From: Bruticola sp004554425
Lineage (GTDB): Bacteria > Vulcanimicrobiota > Xenobia > Xenobiales > Xenobiaceae
DNA: 64,000 bases
Reading direction: 5' to 3'
NCBI GenBank assembly: GCA_958366945.1
Contig: CATXCY010000011.1
Location: forward strand, 1 to 64,000
Shown: one piece after another, positions 41,100 to 50,106 of the stretch
Layout of the letters: the number at the start of each line of letters is the position of its first letter
How positions within the stretch are numbered: position 1 is the stretch's first letter
Translations under genes and position numbers: made by a program
Notes under the pieces: model-generated
The model's database searches: none
Told to the model about the DNA's origin: nothing
Seen by the model: the letters and a program-made list of their open reading frames with translations, nothing else

Positions 41100-42533
41100 T
41101 TATGCAGGCTTCGTTTTCAGTGTAGCCATAAGGCGGCGTAAAATAACGTAGTAGACGCTGCCTGAAATTAGAAAAGCAAATATTTCCATTACTGGTTGGC
41201 CACTAATTACACCGAACATACCAAAGTAATGATCGAGTAACAAAGTTATGGAAATATTTAAAAGTCCCAAACGAGTGGCTGACAATATAAAAGACGGTTT
41301 ACCTAAGCCCATAGCTTGCAAACCGTAAGCTATTAAGAAATTGACTACTGTTAAAGGCACGCCCAGGCTGGCAATGCGTAAGAATTTGGCGCCCAATTCC
41401 ACAGTAGCTTTATGATCGATAAAGAGAGCAATAATGTTTTCCGAAAAAAGCCAAGCACCCAAGACGCAAACGGCTGAAAAAATTAAACTACAAATCCAAG
41501 CGAAGCGACTGATAGCCCACATGCGCTTGTAGTTTTTTGAAGCGTAGTTGTAACCTACTAACGGCATATAACCTTGACAAATGCCCATGCTCACATTGAT
41601 AGGTAGCATTTCTATTTTTTTTACAATGCCAAAAGCAGCCACAGGCACATCTCCATATTGAGCAGACAAACGCACGATTAGAAAATTACCTACGCCAGCT
41701 AAAAAGGTATTTAAGGCTGAGCTTACTCCGATAGAAGTCACTGGCACGAAGCAATTCCAACGGAAGTGTTTAGGGTTGAGAGACATACTCATCTTGCCTT
41801 GATGACGTAGGCGCAGCATTATGAAAACAAAATAGGCTGCTGTTGTTAAACTGGAAATCAAAGTAGCCATAGCTACACCGGTAACATCAAGCTTAAGTGC
41901 AAAGATGAAGATAGTGTCGAGAATTATATTTAAGATGCCGCCCATCATTAGGCCGAAGCTGGCTTGTTTAGCATGACCGTCACTGCGCAGTAAATTCGCT
42001 ACGCCCAAATTGATAGCAGTAGGTATAGCGCCAATTGTTACTACATAAAACATATATTGGCGAGCATATTCAATAGTATTGGTACTGGCGCCAAGTATAT
42101 ATAAGATCTTATCAAGAAATAGATAACTGATAATAGAATATAGAAAAGCCGTGCCTATAATGGCATAAAAGCTAAAAGAGCTGACGTGTTTTACCTCTTC
42201 TTCTTTACCTACCCCCAATAGACATGAAATAACGCTGGCTCCGCCTAAGCCGAACAAGTTTCCTATAGCATTTAACGAGTAAAACAGTGGAAAAGTTAGT
42301 GATAGAGCCGCTACCATGTAGTGGTTGTTCAACTGGCCAATAAAGTAAGTATCGGCAGCGTTGTAGATCATAGTGATTAGCTGGCTTAAAATTGTGGGAA
42401 TAGATAAATTAGCCACCGCTTGAGCTACAGGCATACGCTCAAAAAGTTCGGTGTTGGTGGTTGATTGGGGGTGATCTTCGTGATAGTGTGGATGTTGTGG
42501 ATGATGTAAAGGCATAAAAAAATGTAAGTGCAT
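41100..42533 (-). CDS. MATE-family efflux transporter with His-rich N-terminus
   Basis: Inner-membrane multidrug or cation-coupled exporter with 12 expected transmembrane helices; NLSIPTILSQLITMIYNAADTYFIG is the family entry signature. 477 residues. The cytoplasmic N-terminus (HHPQHPHYHEDHPQ) is unusually His-rich and may bind metal. A perfect 10-bp inverted repeat lies just upstream of ATG 42533, so the start region may be controlled by a repressor or by RNA folding; MPLHHP at 42515 is an alternative start. Confidence 0.88.
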   Translation of the reverse strand: MHLHFFMPLHHPQHPHYHEDHPQSTTNTELFERMPVAQAVANLSIPTILSQLITMIYNAADTYFIGQLNNHYMVAALSLTFPLFYSLNAIGNLFGLGGASVISCLLGVGKEEEVKHVSSFSFYAIIGTAFLYSIISYLFLDKILYILGASTNTIEYARQYMFYVVTIGAIPTAINLGVANLLRSDGHAKQASFGLMMGGILNIILDTIFIFALKLDVTGVAMATLISSLTTAAYFVFIMLRLRHQGKMSMSLNPKHFRWNCFVPVTSIGVSSALNTFLAGVGNFLIVRLSAQYGDVPVAAFGIVKKIEMLPINVSMGICQGYMPLVGYNYASKNYKRMWAISRFAWICSLIFSAVCVLGAWLFSENIIALFIDHKATVELGAKFLRIASLGVPLTVVNFLIAYGLQAMGLGKPSFILSATRLGLLNISITLLLDHYFGMFGVISGQPVMEIFAFLISGSVYYVILRRLMATLKTKPA

Positions 42534-42537
42534 TAAT

Positions 42538-42565
42538 GCTGTGTAACGTCAGTGAGTTACACAGC
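42538..42565 (-). promoter_or_regulatory. Perfect 10-bp palindrome before the MATE gene
   Basis: GCTGTGTAAC and GTTACACAGC separated by 8 nt, 4 bp upstream of the MATE start codon. It reads as a TetR/MarR-style operator or a hairpin occluding the start. It occupies the position where a ribosome site would be expected, and none is visible. Confidence 0.55.
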
Positions 42566-42694
42566 TAGCCAACATGAAATAAAACCTTGCAGCCTAATAG
42601 GTGAGTGGAAGCTAGACTATATCGGCAGCATAAGCCTTAGTTGAGTCGACGTGAAACTAAGTAAACTTTAACTACAATGCTAATGTTTATTTTG

Positions 42695-43231
42695 TTAATC
42701 AAGATATTCCAGAAATTCTTTAGTTTTTGACCAATATTTTATGCCCCAATTTTCGAAGTTCCATTCTTCCATATAATTGTTGCATTCGTAATCTATGTAA
42801 TAAAGTTTATCTTGGTAAACTACAAAATTGGTAGGAAAGTAATCGATATTTATTCCTAAAGGATAAAGCAAAGTGCACATATCTTTTACTTGTTGCAAAT
42901 AATCATCTTTCATTCCGTCTTGCAACACGTAATCGAAGATAGTTTGTCCAGGGATATATTCTTTTAAGATGCGCTCATTAGTTTTGTCGACATCTAACAT
43001 TTTGGGCATAGGCAAGCCTGTTTTGACTAATTTGGCGTAATCTTGTAATTCGCTGGCCAATTTGTCACCAAATTGATAATAAGAGCAAGGTTCGTGGTGA
43101 ATTTGCTTAACTATGAATAATTGTTGTTGGCTGTCCGTAACTAAATAAGAATAGCCACCTTTGCCTTTGCCCAATAATTGTTCAACTTTAAAATCACGTT
43201 CATTAACACTTACAGTGCTGCCTATGTCCAT
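42695..43231 (-). CDS. Small protein-kinase-like protein
   Basis: 178 residues, a compact kinase-fold protein of a type I know from Firmicutes. LGKGKGGYSYLVT (about 20-32) is the glycine loop; FIVKQIHHEP holds the ATP lysine; NIDYFPTNFVV (about 129-139) matches the catalytic HxDxxxxN region with Asn-Ile-Asp in place of His-x-Asp; YIDYECNNYMEEW takes the DFG-type position. Catalysis is uncertain. It lies 19 bp after the dihydropyrimidinase stop on the same strand, so they share a transcript. Confidence 0.8.
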   Translation of the reverse strand: MDIGSTVSVNERDFKVEQLLGKGKGGYSYLVTDSQQQLFIVKQIHHEPCSYYQFGDKLASELQDYAKLVKTGLPMPKMLDVDKTNERILKEYIPGQTIFDYVLQDGMKDDYLQQVKDMCTLLYPLGINIDYFPTNFVVYQDKLYYIDYECNNYMEEWNFENWGIKYWSKTKEFLEYLD

Positions 43232-43250
43232 AAAGAGACCTCTGCTTTCT

Positions 43251-44597
43251 TTATTTGCATAAATTGCGTTTTTGATATTGACCGCAACCTTGCTTGCCGA
43301 GGAATTGTCCGTTTTGAATAAGTACTCGCCCGCGTACTATAACAGTTTCTGGCTTGGCAGAAACTTTATGCCCTTCGTAGGGCGACCAGTCGGCTTTTTC
43401 GTGCAATGTATCGCTGGTAATTATATAAGGTTCACGACTCCAAATTACCACGTCGGCATCGAAGCCAATTTGCAAAGCGCCTTTATTATTTAAGCCAACA
43501 ATGCGGGCCGGATTAGTGCAACACACTTCTACCCAGCGATTTAAGCTCATATTGGGCAAATCTTTAGTAAGCATGAAGCGAGTTTCTACCGAGCTCAAGC
43601 CACCAGGCACTTTAAAGAAAGCGTCGGGGCGGTTCTTTTCAGCTCGTGTAAAGGGACAGTGATCGCTAGAAACAGAGTCTAAAGTGCCGCCAACCAAAGC
43701 AGCCGACAAAGGTTCTTGTTGGCCTTTTTCTCTAATAGGCGGAGAACAAATGGGCAACGGGCCCATATTAGTAAAAATAGAGCTATCCAAGCAAGTGTAA
43801 TGGGGACAAGTTTCGGCATAGACAATTTGGCCGCGTTGGCGAGCTCGCTCTATTTGGGGTAAATCTTCAGCACAGCTTTGGTGGAATAAGAAAGTATCTG
43901 CTCCACTTGCGTAGGCAATATCTAATACACGGCGCACCGCTTCGCCTTCAGCCCAAGCTGGACGACACAGAGGATGATTTTGCGGTTCTAATTTGCCTTC
44001 TGAGGCACAGCGGCGAATCAATTCTTGGATAAAAGGCCAGTTTTCAGCATGTACTAAGGGCAAACCACCATGTTTAGCTATTTCTTTAAAAGATCGGTAA
44101 AGTTGGCCATCATCGAGTGTAAAAGCATAAGCTGTATAGTGCTTAAAAGTTGGGCAACCTTCTGCAATTACCGCACTAATTTCATCTAAGCGCTCCATAT
44201 CGTGAGGCAAAACAGACATATGCAAACTGAAGTCTGTGCAAGCTTGAGCTTGGGCTTCTTCTTGGCGACGCTTTAAGGCATCGAGCATGCTTTCTTCGGC
44301 TTTAGTTTCTACAAAGTCCATAGTGGTAGTGGTTCCACCAAAAAGAGCCGCTTTGGTACCAGAGGCAAAGTTATCACTAGTCCAACAACCACCCACAAAA
44401 TAACTCATATGGGCATGTACATCGACCCCGCCAGGAGTTACCAGCTGGTTTTGAGCATCGATAATCAAGGTATCTTTATCGGCTAAAAAACTTAAGTCTT
44501 GACCCAAAGCGCAGATCTTGCCATTGTTGGCAGCTAAATCGCCGTGAAATACCTGACCGTTGGCGACTAAAAGGCCGTTTTTTATAATAAGCTGCAT
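43251..44597 (-). CDS. Dihydropyrimidinase / D-hydantoinase
   Basis: Zinc amidohydrolase that opens hydantoin or dihydropyrimidine rings. Metal residues are visible: HAH in GGVDVHAHMS, carbamylated Lys in TFKHYTAYAF, His in LVHAENW and FLFHQSCAED, Asp in SSDHCPF. 448 residues from ATG 44597 (MQLIIKNGLLVANG, AAAGGATGA upstream); an in-frame extension of 20 residues is not convincing. No other pyrimidine-degradation gene is adjacent, so the substrate is open. Confidence 0.88.
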   Translation of the reverse strand: MQLIIKNGLLVANGQVFHGDLAANNGKICALGQDLSFLADKDTLIIDAQNQLVTPGGVDVHAHMSYFVGGCWTSDNFASGTKAALFGGTTTTMDFVETKAEESMLDALKRRQEEAQAQACTDFSLHMSVLPHDMERLDEISAVIAEGCPTFKHYTAYAFTLDDGQLYRSFKEIAKHGGLPLVHAENWPFIQELIRRCASEGKLEPQNHPLCRPAWAEGEAVRRVLDIAYASGADTFLFHQSCAEDLPQIERARQRGQIVYAETCPHYTCLDSSIFTNMGPLPICSPPIREKGQQEPLSAALVGGTLDSVSSDHCPFTRAEKNRPDAFFKVPGGLSSVETRFMLTKDLPNMSLNRWVEVCCTNPARIVGLNNKGALQIGFDADVVIWSREPYIITSDTLHEKADWSPYEGHKVSAKPETVIVRGRVLIQNGQFLGKQGCGQYQKRNLCK

Positions 44598-44661
44598 ACT
44601 TTTATCATCCTTTAGATGGTCATTATAGAAAAAATTCTTTCTAAATTTCTTGGCCAAATAG

Positions 44662-44720
44662 AAAGCGCCTTTCCGACTAAAATGCCGCGCAAAGATGGAA
44701 TTTTATCAAAAAGGCGCTTT
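44662..44720 (-). terminator. Terminator after aspS
   Basis: Stem AAAGCGCCTTT (44662-44672) / AAAGGCGCTTT (44710-44720) 22 bp past the aspS stop, with a T-run in the minus direction. Confidence 0.7.
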
Positions 44721-44741
44721 TGTATAATCGGCAGCTAAAAG

Positions 44742-46532
44742 CTACAGATCGTATTTCAAGTGGACAAGTTTCATTTGCTCATCGGTAACTACCACGGGAG
44801 CACCGGTCATTAAATCGACGCCATTGGTGTTCTTCGGGAAGGCAATAACTTCACGAATAGAAGTTTCACCTACAATAAGAGCGGTTAAGCGGTCGAGACC
44901 TAAAGCAATACCGGCGTGAGGCGGAGCACCGTAGCTGAAAGCGTTGAGCAAGAAACCAAACTTTTCTTCGGCTTCTTCCATAGAGAGACCGATGCACTTC
45001 AAGATGCGCTCTTGCATAGTGCGCTGGTGAATACGTACAGATCCGGAAGCCAATTCGCAACCATTAAGCACTAAGTCGTAAGCGGCAGCACGTACTTCCA
45101 AAGGCTTGGTTTCGAGCTTGTCCATATCGCAGGGCAGAGGACTGGTGAAAGGATGGTGCTCGGCTTCAAGGCGGTTTTCTTCTTCATTCCAAGAGAACAT
45201 GGGGAAGTCGATGACCCAGAGGAACTTAAATTCTTTGGGATCGAGCAAGTTCAAATGGTTGGCAATATCTAAGCGCACTTTACCCAAAGCTAAGCTGAGC
45301 TCTTTGCTGGGACCTGCAGCCATAACTAAAAGGTCGCCAACTTCGGTGCCGCTAGCTTGGCAAATTTGCATGGCTTTTTCTTCGCCCAAGAACTTGAGTA
45401 AGCTAGATTTTACGCCATCTTCAGTGCGGCTGATAAAGAAGAGGCCGGGCAACTTGGCAGCTACAGCAAAACTCTTGAGCAAATCTTGCTCTTTGCGGGT
45501 AGCTTTACCTTGACCTTTTACGACAAAGCCTTTGATGGCCTGACCGGCGTCAATAGCCTGATCTAAAGCGCCAAAGCCTGTCTTACCTACAACTTCAGTT
45601 AAGTTCTGAATAGCCATATCTACGCGCAAATCGGGCTTGTCAGAGCCATATTTTTCGATAGCTTCGGCGTAGGGCATACGGGGAAGATGCTCGGGAATGG
45701 GAATATTGAGAGTTTTTACAAATAAGTGCTGGACAAGGCCCTCGATCATATTAAGCACGTCGTCACGTTCGACGAAGGACATCTCCATGTCGATTTGGGT
45801 AAACTCGGGCTGTCTATCAGCACGTAAGTCTTCGTCACGGAAGCATCGGGCAATTTGGAAATAGCGATCCAAGCCGCTGACCATGAGCATTTGCTTGTAA
45901 AGCTGAGGGGACTGAGGCAAAGCATAGAACTTGCCGGGATTTACGCGGCTGGGTACCAAATAGTCGCGGGCACCTTCGGGAGTAGAAGCCATCAAAACGG
46001 GAGTTTCGATTTCGTAGAAGCCATGATTGTCAAAGTAATCGCGGACTGCCTTGGTAACGCGATGGCGCATAGCTAAGTTGCGCACCATACGAGGCTTGCG
46101 CAAATCGAGGTAACGATATTGCATGCGCAATCCTTCATCCGGAGCTTGATCGTCGGAAATATGGATAGGCAAGGTTTTGCAAGGGTTGAGAATATGCAAC
46201 TCTTCCACGTTAACTTCGATATCTTTGGTGGGCAAAGTTTCGTTGGTGGAGGGAACGGCGCGAGGAGCTACTGTACCTACTACGGCAATAACAAATTCGT
46301 TGCGTAAGTTGCCGGCTTTTTCAAAAACTTCGGGAGTGGCAGACTGGTTGAAAACGCACTGGGTCATGCCGCTGCGGTCGCGCAAATCAACAAAGATCAG
46401 GCCGCCTAAATCTCGGCGTCTGTCAACCCAGCCCATAAGTACGACTTTTTGACCTGCGTCTGCCAAGCGCAGGGCGCCGCAGTAGTGGGTGCGTTTCAGA
46501 CCATTTAAAGGTTCAGGGCTGAATTCGGACAT
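44742..46532 (-). CDS. aspS: Aspartyl-tRNA synthetase (bacterial type)
   Basis: Charges tRNA-Asp (and perhaps tRNA-Asn). Class II enzyme with an OB-fold anticodon domain (GWVDRRRDLGGLIFVDLRDR near 35-54), motif 2 FRDEDLRADRQPEFTQ, the bacterial GAD insertion (about 290-410) and motif 3 GIALGLDRL. 596 residues, the length of bacterial AspRS. Whether it is discriminating or non-discriminating cannot be read with certainty here. Own transcription unit. Confidence 0.96.
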   Translation of the reverse strand: MSEFSPEPLNGLKRTHYCGALRLADAGQKVVLMGWVDRRRDLGGLIFVDLRDRSGMTQCVFNQSATPEVFEKAGNLRNEFVIAVVGTVAPRAVPSTNETLPTKDIEVNVEELHILNPCKTLPIHISDDQAPDEGLRMQYRYLDLRKPRMVRNLAMRHRVTKAVRDYFDNHGFYEIETPVLMASTPEGARDYLVPSRVNPGKFYALPQSPQLYKQMLMVSGLDRYFQIARCFRDEDLRADRQPEFTQIDMEMSFVERDDVLNMIEGLVQHLFVKTLNIPIPEHLPRMPYAEAIEKYGSDKPDLRVDMAIQNLTEVVGKTGFGALDQAIDAGQAIKGFVVKGQGKATRKEQDLLKSFAVAAKLPGLFFISRTEDGVKSSLLKFLGEEKAMQICQASGTEVGDLLVMAAGPSKELSLALGKVRLDIANHLNLLDPKEFKFLWVIDFPMFSWNEEENRLEAEHHPFTSPLPCDMDKLETKPLEVRAAAYDLVLNGCELASGSVRIHQRTMQERILKCIGLSMEEAEEKFGFLLNAFSYGAPPHAGIALGLDRLTALIVGETSIREVIAFPKNTNGVDLMTGAPVVVTDEQMKLVHLKYDL

Positions 46533-46683
46533 ATTATTCTCCTCTAGCTGTGCTGTATGTTATAGAAAAAAGCAACAGCGATGAAACTTCAAAAACTTTT
46601 TATATTAAAAATAGCTTGCGGCTGCTTTAAAAAGGGACAGCTGCAGCTCTAACTTTGCCGAAAGTTCTAAGCTTAGACTGCTT

Positions 46684-46722
46684 CTCCTGCGTTTTTTATT
46701 TAGACGCAGGAGCTGAAAAGCC
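46684..46722 (-). terminator. Hairpin after the heptosyltransferase cluster
   Basis: Stem CTCCTGCGT (46684-46692) / ACGCAGGAG (46714-46722) 36 bp past the minus-strand stop. No U-tract on that side, so only a possible terminator. Confidence 0.4.
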
Positions 46723-46757
46723 GCCATAATAACTTTTGGCAAAGTTAAATAATGGAC

Positions 46758-47843
46758 CTAAATTGGACGTTCTTCGACAGCTTCAGATACAGCCCAAGCC
46801 ATACTGTCAGTCATTAGCTCATCTAAACCGTTAAAAATTTTTTCCAACGATTTAGCTGGATCTTCTTTTACAATAGAACGGTGAGCTACTTGCCAAGGCG
46901 CCCACTGCTGAGTATTGAGCACGGCGGTTTTGGGCTCATATATAGCTACAACTGGCTTTTTCAAGGCGGCGGCCAAATGGACGGCTCCGGTATCTGGCGT
47001 AACCACAAAATCTACACTGTTAAAGAGGCAAGCCCAGCGGCGGAAGCTAAGATTGCCCATAAAAGTAATATTATCGACAGTCATCTTTTCTTGTGGAGCC
47101 GTCAAGGCTAGAGCTTTTTTTAGATCGGCAGCCAATTTATGCTCGGCCGGTCCGTAAGAAATAACTAAATCGCCGCCGCGAGAAGTCATAATTAGGCCGC
47201 TAGCTAAGCGTACTAAATTGTTGACAGTCCAGCCGCAGCTGAGCCAGTTGTTGTGCAATTGCAATAGCACGATGGGACGCTTCCAATTTTGATTCATTTG
47301 ATGAGAAGCAGCCTCTTCTTCGGAGCTCAGTTGCAGCGAGAGAGTATCGTCTTCGTAAGCTAAGCCCATATTTTTGGCCAATTCACCCAATTGCTGTACT
47401 TCATGGGGAATAGGATGGCCTAGGGCCAATTCTTTACTCAAATTGACGCCCATACTGTGAGTTAAATATAGGGCTTTGCACATAATAGCTGTCAGCGGGC
47501 GGCTAGGGTAGAAGTAGCCAACTCTGTAGGTGGCTCTGGTAGCATAGGTTAGTTTATAAGCACAAGTGCGAGGAGCCAAACACACAGTAAGATCGGCGTG
47601 CATTTGGCGCAACTGTTCTTCCAGTTCGCGGGTGGGTTTGCCTTGGTAAGAAATAATTTTATCTACAAAGCTGACATTCTCCAGTACAGAGGCCGTGTAA
47701 GCTGGCAAGACTATGGTAATTTCAGCTTGTGGGTCCCCCACGCGCAGGGCTTTGAGAAATGGCGTAGAGAGAATCAAATCGCCTATATGATCCGTTCTAA
47801 TGACGATTATTTTTTTTATTTCCGACCAAGGAATAACGTTCAT
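46758..47843 (-). CDS. GT9 heptosyltransferase-like glycosyltransferase
   Basis: GT-B enzyme of the ADP-heptose transferase family, for LPS core or surface glycan. N-terminal IIVIRTDHIGDLILSTPFLKAL (about 12-33) is the acceptor-side signature; VTPDTGAVHLAAALKKPVVAIYEP (about 282-305) is the nucleotide-sugar signature with the conserved Asp-Thr-Gly. 361 residues, cytoplasmic face. Third in a minus-strand cluster with a GT2 and another GT9; HldE elsewhere in the window supplies the donor. Confidence 0.87.
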   Translation of the reverse strand: MNVIPWSEIKKIIVIRTDHIGDLILSTPFLKALRVGDPQAEITIVLPAYTASVLENVSFVDKIISYQGKPTRELEEQLRQMHADLTVCLAPRTCAYKLTYATRATYRVGYFYPSRPLTAIMCKALYLTHSMGVNLSKELALGHPIPHEVQQLGELAKNMGLAYEDDTLSLQLSSEEEAASHQMNQNWKRPIVLLQLHNNWLSCGWTVNNLVRLASGLIMTSRGGDLVISYGPAEHKLAADLKKALALTAPQEKMTVDNITFMGNLSFRRWACLFNSVDFVVTPDTGAVHLAAALKKPVVAIYEPKTAVLNTQQWAPWQVAHRSIVKEDPAKSLEKIFNGLDELMTDSMAWAVSEAVEERPI

Positions 47844-47856
47844 ATTTTTTCTCTTC

Positions 47857-48744
47857 CTATTGCTGTCCCATCGCTTCTTTAATGCCAGTTACGTAGTGAT
47901 ATTGGTAGACTATCTCTCGAGCCAACTTTACTTTTGGAGCAATAGAATCGAGCCAATTGAGGATAAATTTATATTTTGTCAAGAAAGAGTGGGCCAACAT
48001 GGATAAGGGGTTCATGCCCATTTGCAAGCAAATGCGTATATCGTGATATTTGCGATAGAAACGCACTGTAGAATGGCCAGCTAAACGCATACGCCCTTTT
48101 TGTTCTTCAAAACCTACCGGGTGCCAGTGATAGTTGATAGCTTGAGGAGCGTAATAAATTTTATAGCCGGCTTTTAATAAGCGATAACCCAGCTCCAAAT
48201 CTTCATGGCCGTACCCTTGAAAAGCCAAATCAAATTTGCCTACTTGAATTAAAATATCGCGCGGTACTGAAGCATTGCCAGTTAAGAAATAGTGCCAAGG
48301 CAAAAGTTTGCGAGTGGGCTTATGGCGCGAGTGAGCCGCCGGATCCTGAGAAAAAAGCTTATATTCTTCCAAGCTTTTTACCTGAACTTCGTTGCCAACT
48401 ACCGCTTGGCTGGGATATTGCTCGTGATAGCGGGCGTGTATAGCTAAAAGGTTAGGATCGGCCAGAATATCAGCGTCGGTAAAGAGCACTATCTCACCTT
48501 GAGCATTATCTATACCACGATTGCGAGCACCGCTACGCCCTGTATTGGGGCCCACTAAAAGGCGCAAATTAGGCGCATTTAAGCTTTGCACATACTCGGC
48601 GGTGCCGTCGGTGCTGCCCGCATCACAGAGCAAAATTTCATAATCATCTGGATGCATGGTTTGGTTGAGCAAAGTGGGCAGCACTTCCTGGAGCTTGTCA
48701 ACTCGGTTGTAGGTGGGAATAACTACGCTAATCTTTACGGACAT
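47857..48744 (-). CDS. GT2 family glycosyltransferase
   Basis: Inverting GT-A enzyme. SVVIPTYNRVDKLQEVLPTLL (about 6-26), CDAGSTDGTAEY, and the DXD-like FTDADILADP (about 91-100) bind nucleotide sugar and metal; GYGHEDLELGYRLLKAG (about 187-203) is the acceptor-site motif of the galactosyltransferase-type C-terminal domain. 295 residues, no membrane segment. Its start overlaps the 3' end of the next GT9 gene by 10 bp, so translation is coupled. Confidence 0.88.
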   Translation of the reverse strand: MSVKISVVIPTYNRVDKLQEVLPTLLNQTMHPDDYEILLCDAGSTDGTAEYVQSLNAPNLRLLVGPNTGRSGARNRGIDNAQGEIVLFTDADILADPNLLAIHARYHEQYPSQAVVGNEVQVKSLEEYKLFSQDPAAHSRHKPTRKLLPWHYFLTGNASVPRDILIQVGKFDLAFQGYGHEDLELGYRLLKAGYKIYYAPQAINYHWHPVGFEEQKGRMRLAGHSTVRFYRKYHDIRICLQMGMNPLSMLAHSFLTKYKFILNWLDSIAPKVKLAREIVYQYHYVTGIKEAMGQQ

Positions 48745-49934
48745 ATCTTTTTACAGGCCTCGTATAAATTTTGGCTCAATGTTTCGTCATCTTGGTTCTT
48801 ATCCTGCTTTACTACCACTTCGCAGGTAGTACGCCAAGGTTTCCAGCGAGTTAAATTGCGCTCTAAGTTGTCAATGGGGAAGAAAACCACTTCTGGCAAC
48901 TTAACGGCAGCGGCTACGTGGGCCGAGCCTCCGTCTGGAGTTACCAAGAATAGACAATTCTTTAAGAAGGAGGCAAAAATATATAAATCTCCATCTGAGA
49001 ATACAGGCACGGAAGCTTCGGCCTCTGTTTTTTCTTCTCTTAAGTTGTAGCATAAATCTTGGGCAAAAGTATCAACCCAAACTTTATCGTTGGGAGCACA
49101 AGAAAAAATAGGGGTGTATCCATATTGATGTAATTTTTTGTATAGGAGAGCGGCGCTTTGCAAAAGAGGCCAATAGGGCGAAAAATGCTTATCTTGATCG
49201 GCTGTTTGAGAAGAAGTTTGGCTTGAAATATTAGGACGAGTGCCATTTTTAGCTAAGGCGCTTATTTCTGAATGCCAACGCGGCATAAGTTGAATGGCAC
49301 ATAGGCGGCGGCTTTTTAATTCGTTTTCTTCAAGACTGAGAGCTTTGGCTAGAGCTTGGCGTCCTTTAGCTAATTGCTCTGCGCTAAGCTCCAAAGTTAA
49401 ATCGGGGAAATTCTTTTCGGCAGGCGTTTTCAGGCCCAGTTTTTCTAATAATAAAAAGAAGCGAGCCGTTTGGTGGATCTTTTGGTCTATATGCGGATTA
49501 TTAGAAAAAGGTACTCGATAATTTATTTGCCAGAGTAAAGCCAAACTCTTTAAAGGCTGGCTCCAACCGGGAAAAAAGCCGCAGCGTACAGGTATGCCAC
49601 TTTGGTAAACAGCCGAAAGAGCGTAACCTTTTTCCGTAAAACAAAGCACAGCGTCAAAATGGCCATTTTGTAAAGCTGCTGTCAGTTTCGCTTTGAAGTC
49701 TGGTTCTTTAGGATTAAAAACTATAGTTTGAGCCGTTCCGGCAAAAACCGGTGCTCCCAAACTAGAGGCGATCACTAATATTTCACTTTGAGGGCAGGCT
49801 TTAACTAAAAAACGGATAGCAGGTAAAGACAAAATGCTGTCGCCCAAACCGTCCAAAACTACGACGGCGATCTTTTTGGCGTTGGTTAAAGGCGAATTGG
49901 CTTGCAAATATAGGCTGTAATTGGGTTCCGACAT
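48735..49934 (-). CDS. GT9-family glycosyltransferase
   Basis: Second heptosyltransferase-like protein, 399 residues. IAVVVLDGLGDSILSLPAIRFL is the N-terminal signature; FLVTPDGGSAHVAAAVKLPEVVFFP the C-terminal one, with Gly-Gly replacing the usual Thr-Gly. A Gln/Ser/Lys-rich insert sits in the middle (about 235-255). First gene of the three-gene cluster; divergent from the membrane glycosyltransferase at 50107. Confidence 0.82.
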   Translation of the reverse strand: MSEPNYSLYLQANSPLTNAKKIAVVVLDGLGDSILSLPAIRFLVKACPQSEILVIASSLGAPVFAGTAQTIVFNPKEPDFKAKLTAALQNGHFDAVLCFTEKGYALSAVYQSGIPVRCGFFPGWSQPLKSLALLWQINYRVPFSNNPHIDQKIHQTARFFLLLEKLGLKTPAEKNFPDLTLELSAEQLAKGRQALAKALSLEENELKSRRLCAIQLMPRWHSEISALAKNGTRPNISSQTSSQTADQDKHFSPYWPLLQSAALLYKKLHQYGYTPIFSCAPNDKVWVDTFAQDLCYNLREEKTEAEASVPVFSDGDLYIFASFLKNCLFLVTPDGGSAHVAAAVKLPEVVFFPIDNLERNLTRWKPWRTTCEVVVKQDKNQDDETLSQNLYEACKKICP

Positions 49935-50106
49935 AATTGCTCCATTTTTTTGCCATTGGCCTTTCTCCCTTTTTGGCTTAGATCCTCAATGTAAAAACTT
50001 CAACCCTCAATTAAAAAAGCAGGTAGTGAAAACTAATCTGTGAAATAAGCTTTTTCGCTTCAATGTTTAGTAAAATATTTGTCCCTCAAAGTGAAATGTT
50101 AATATA

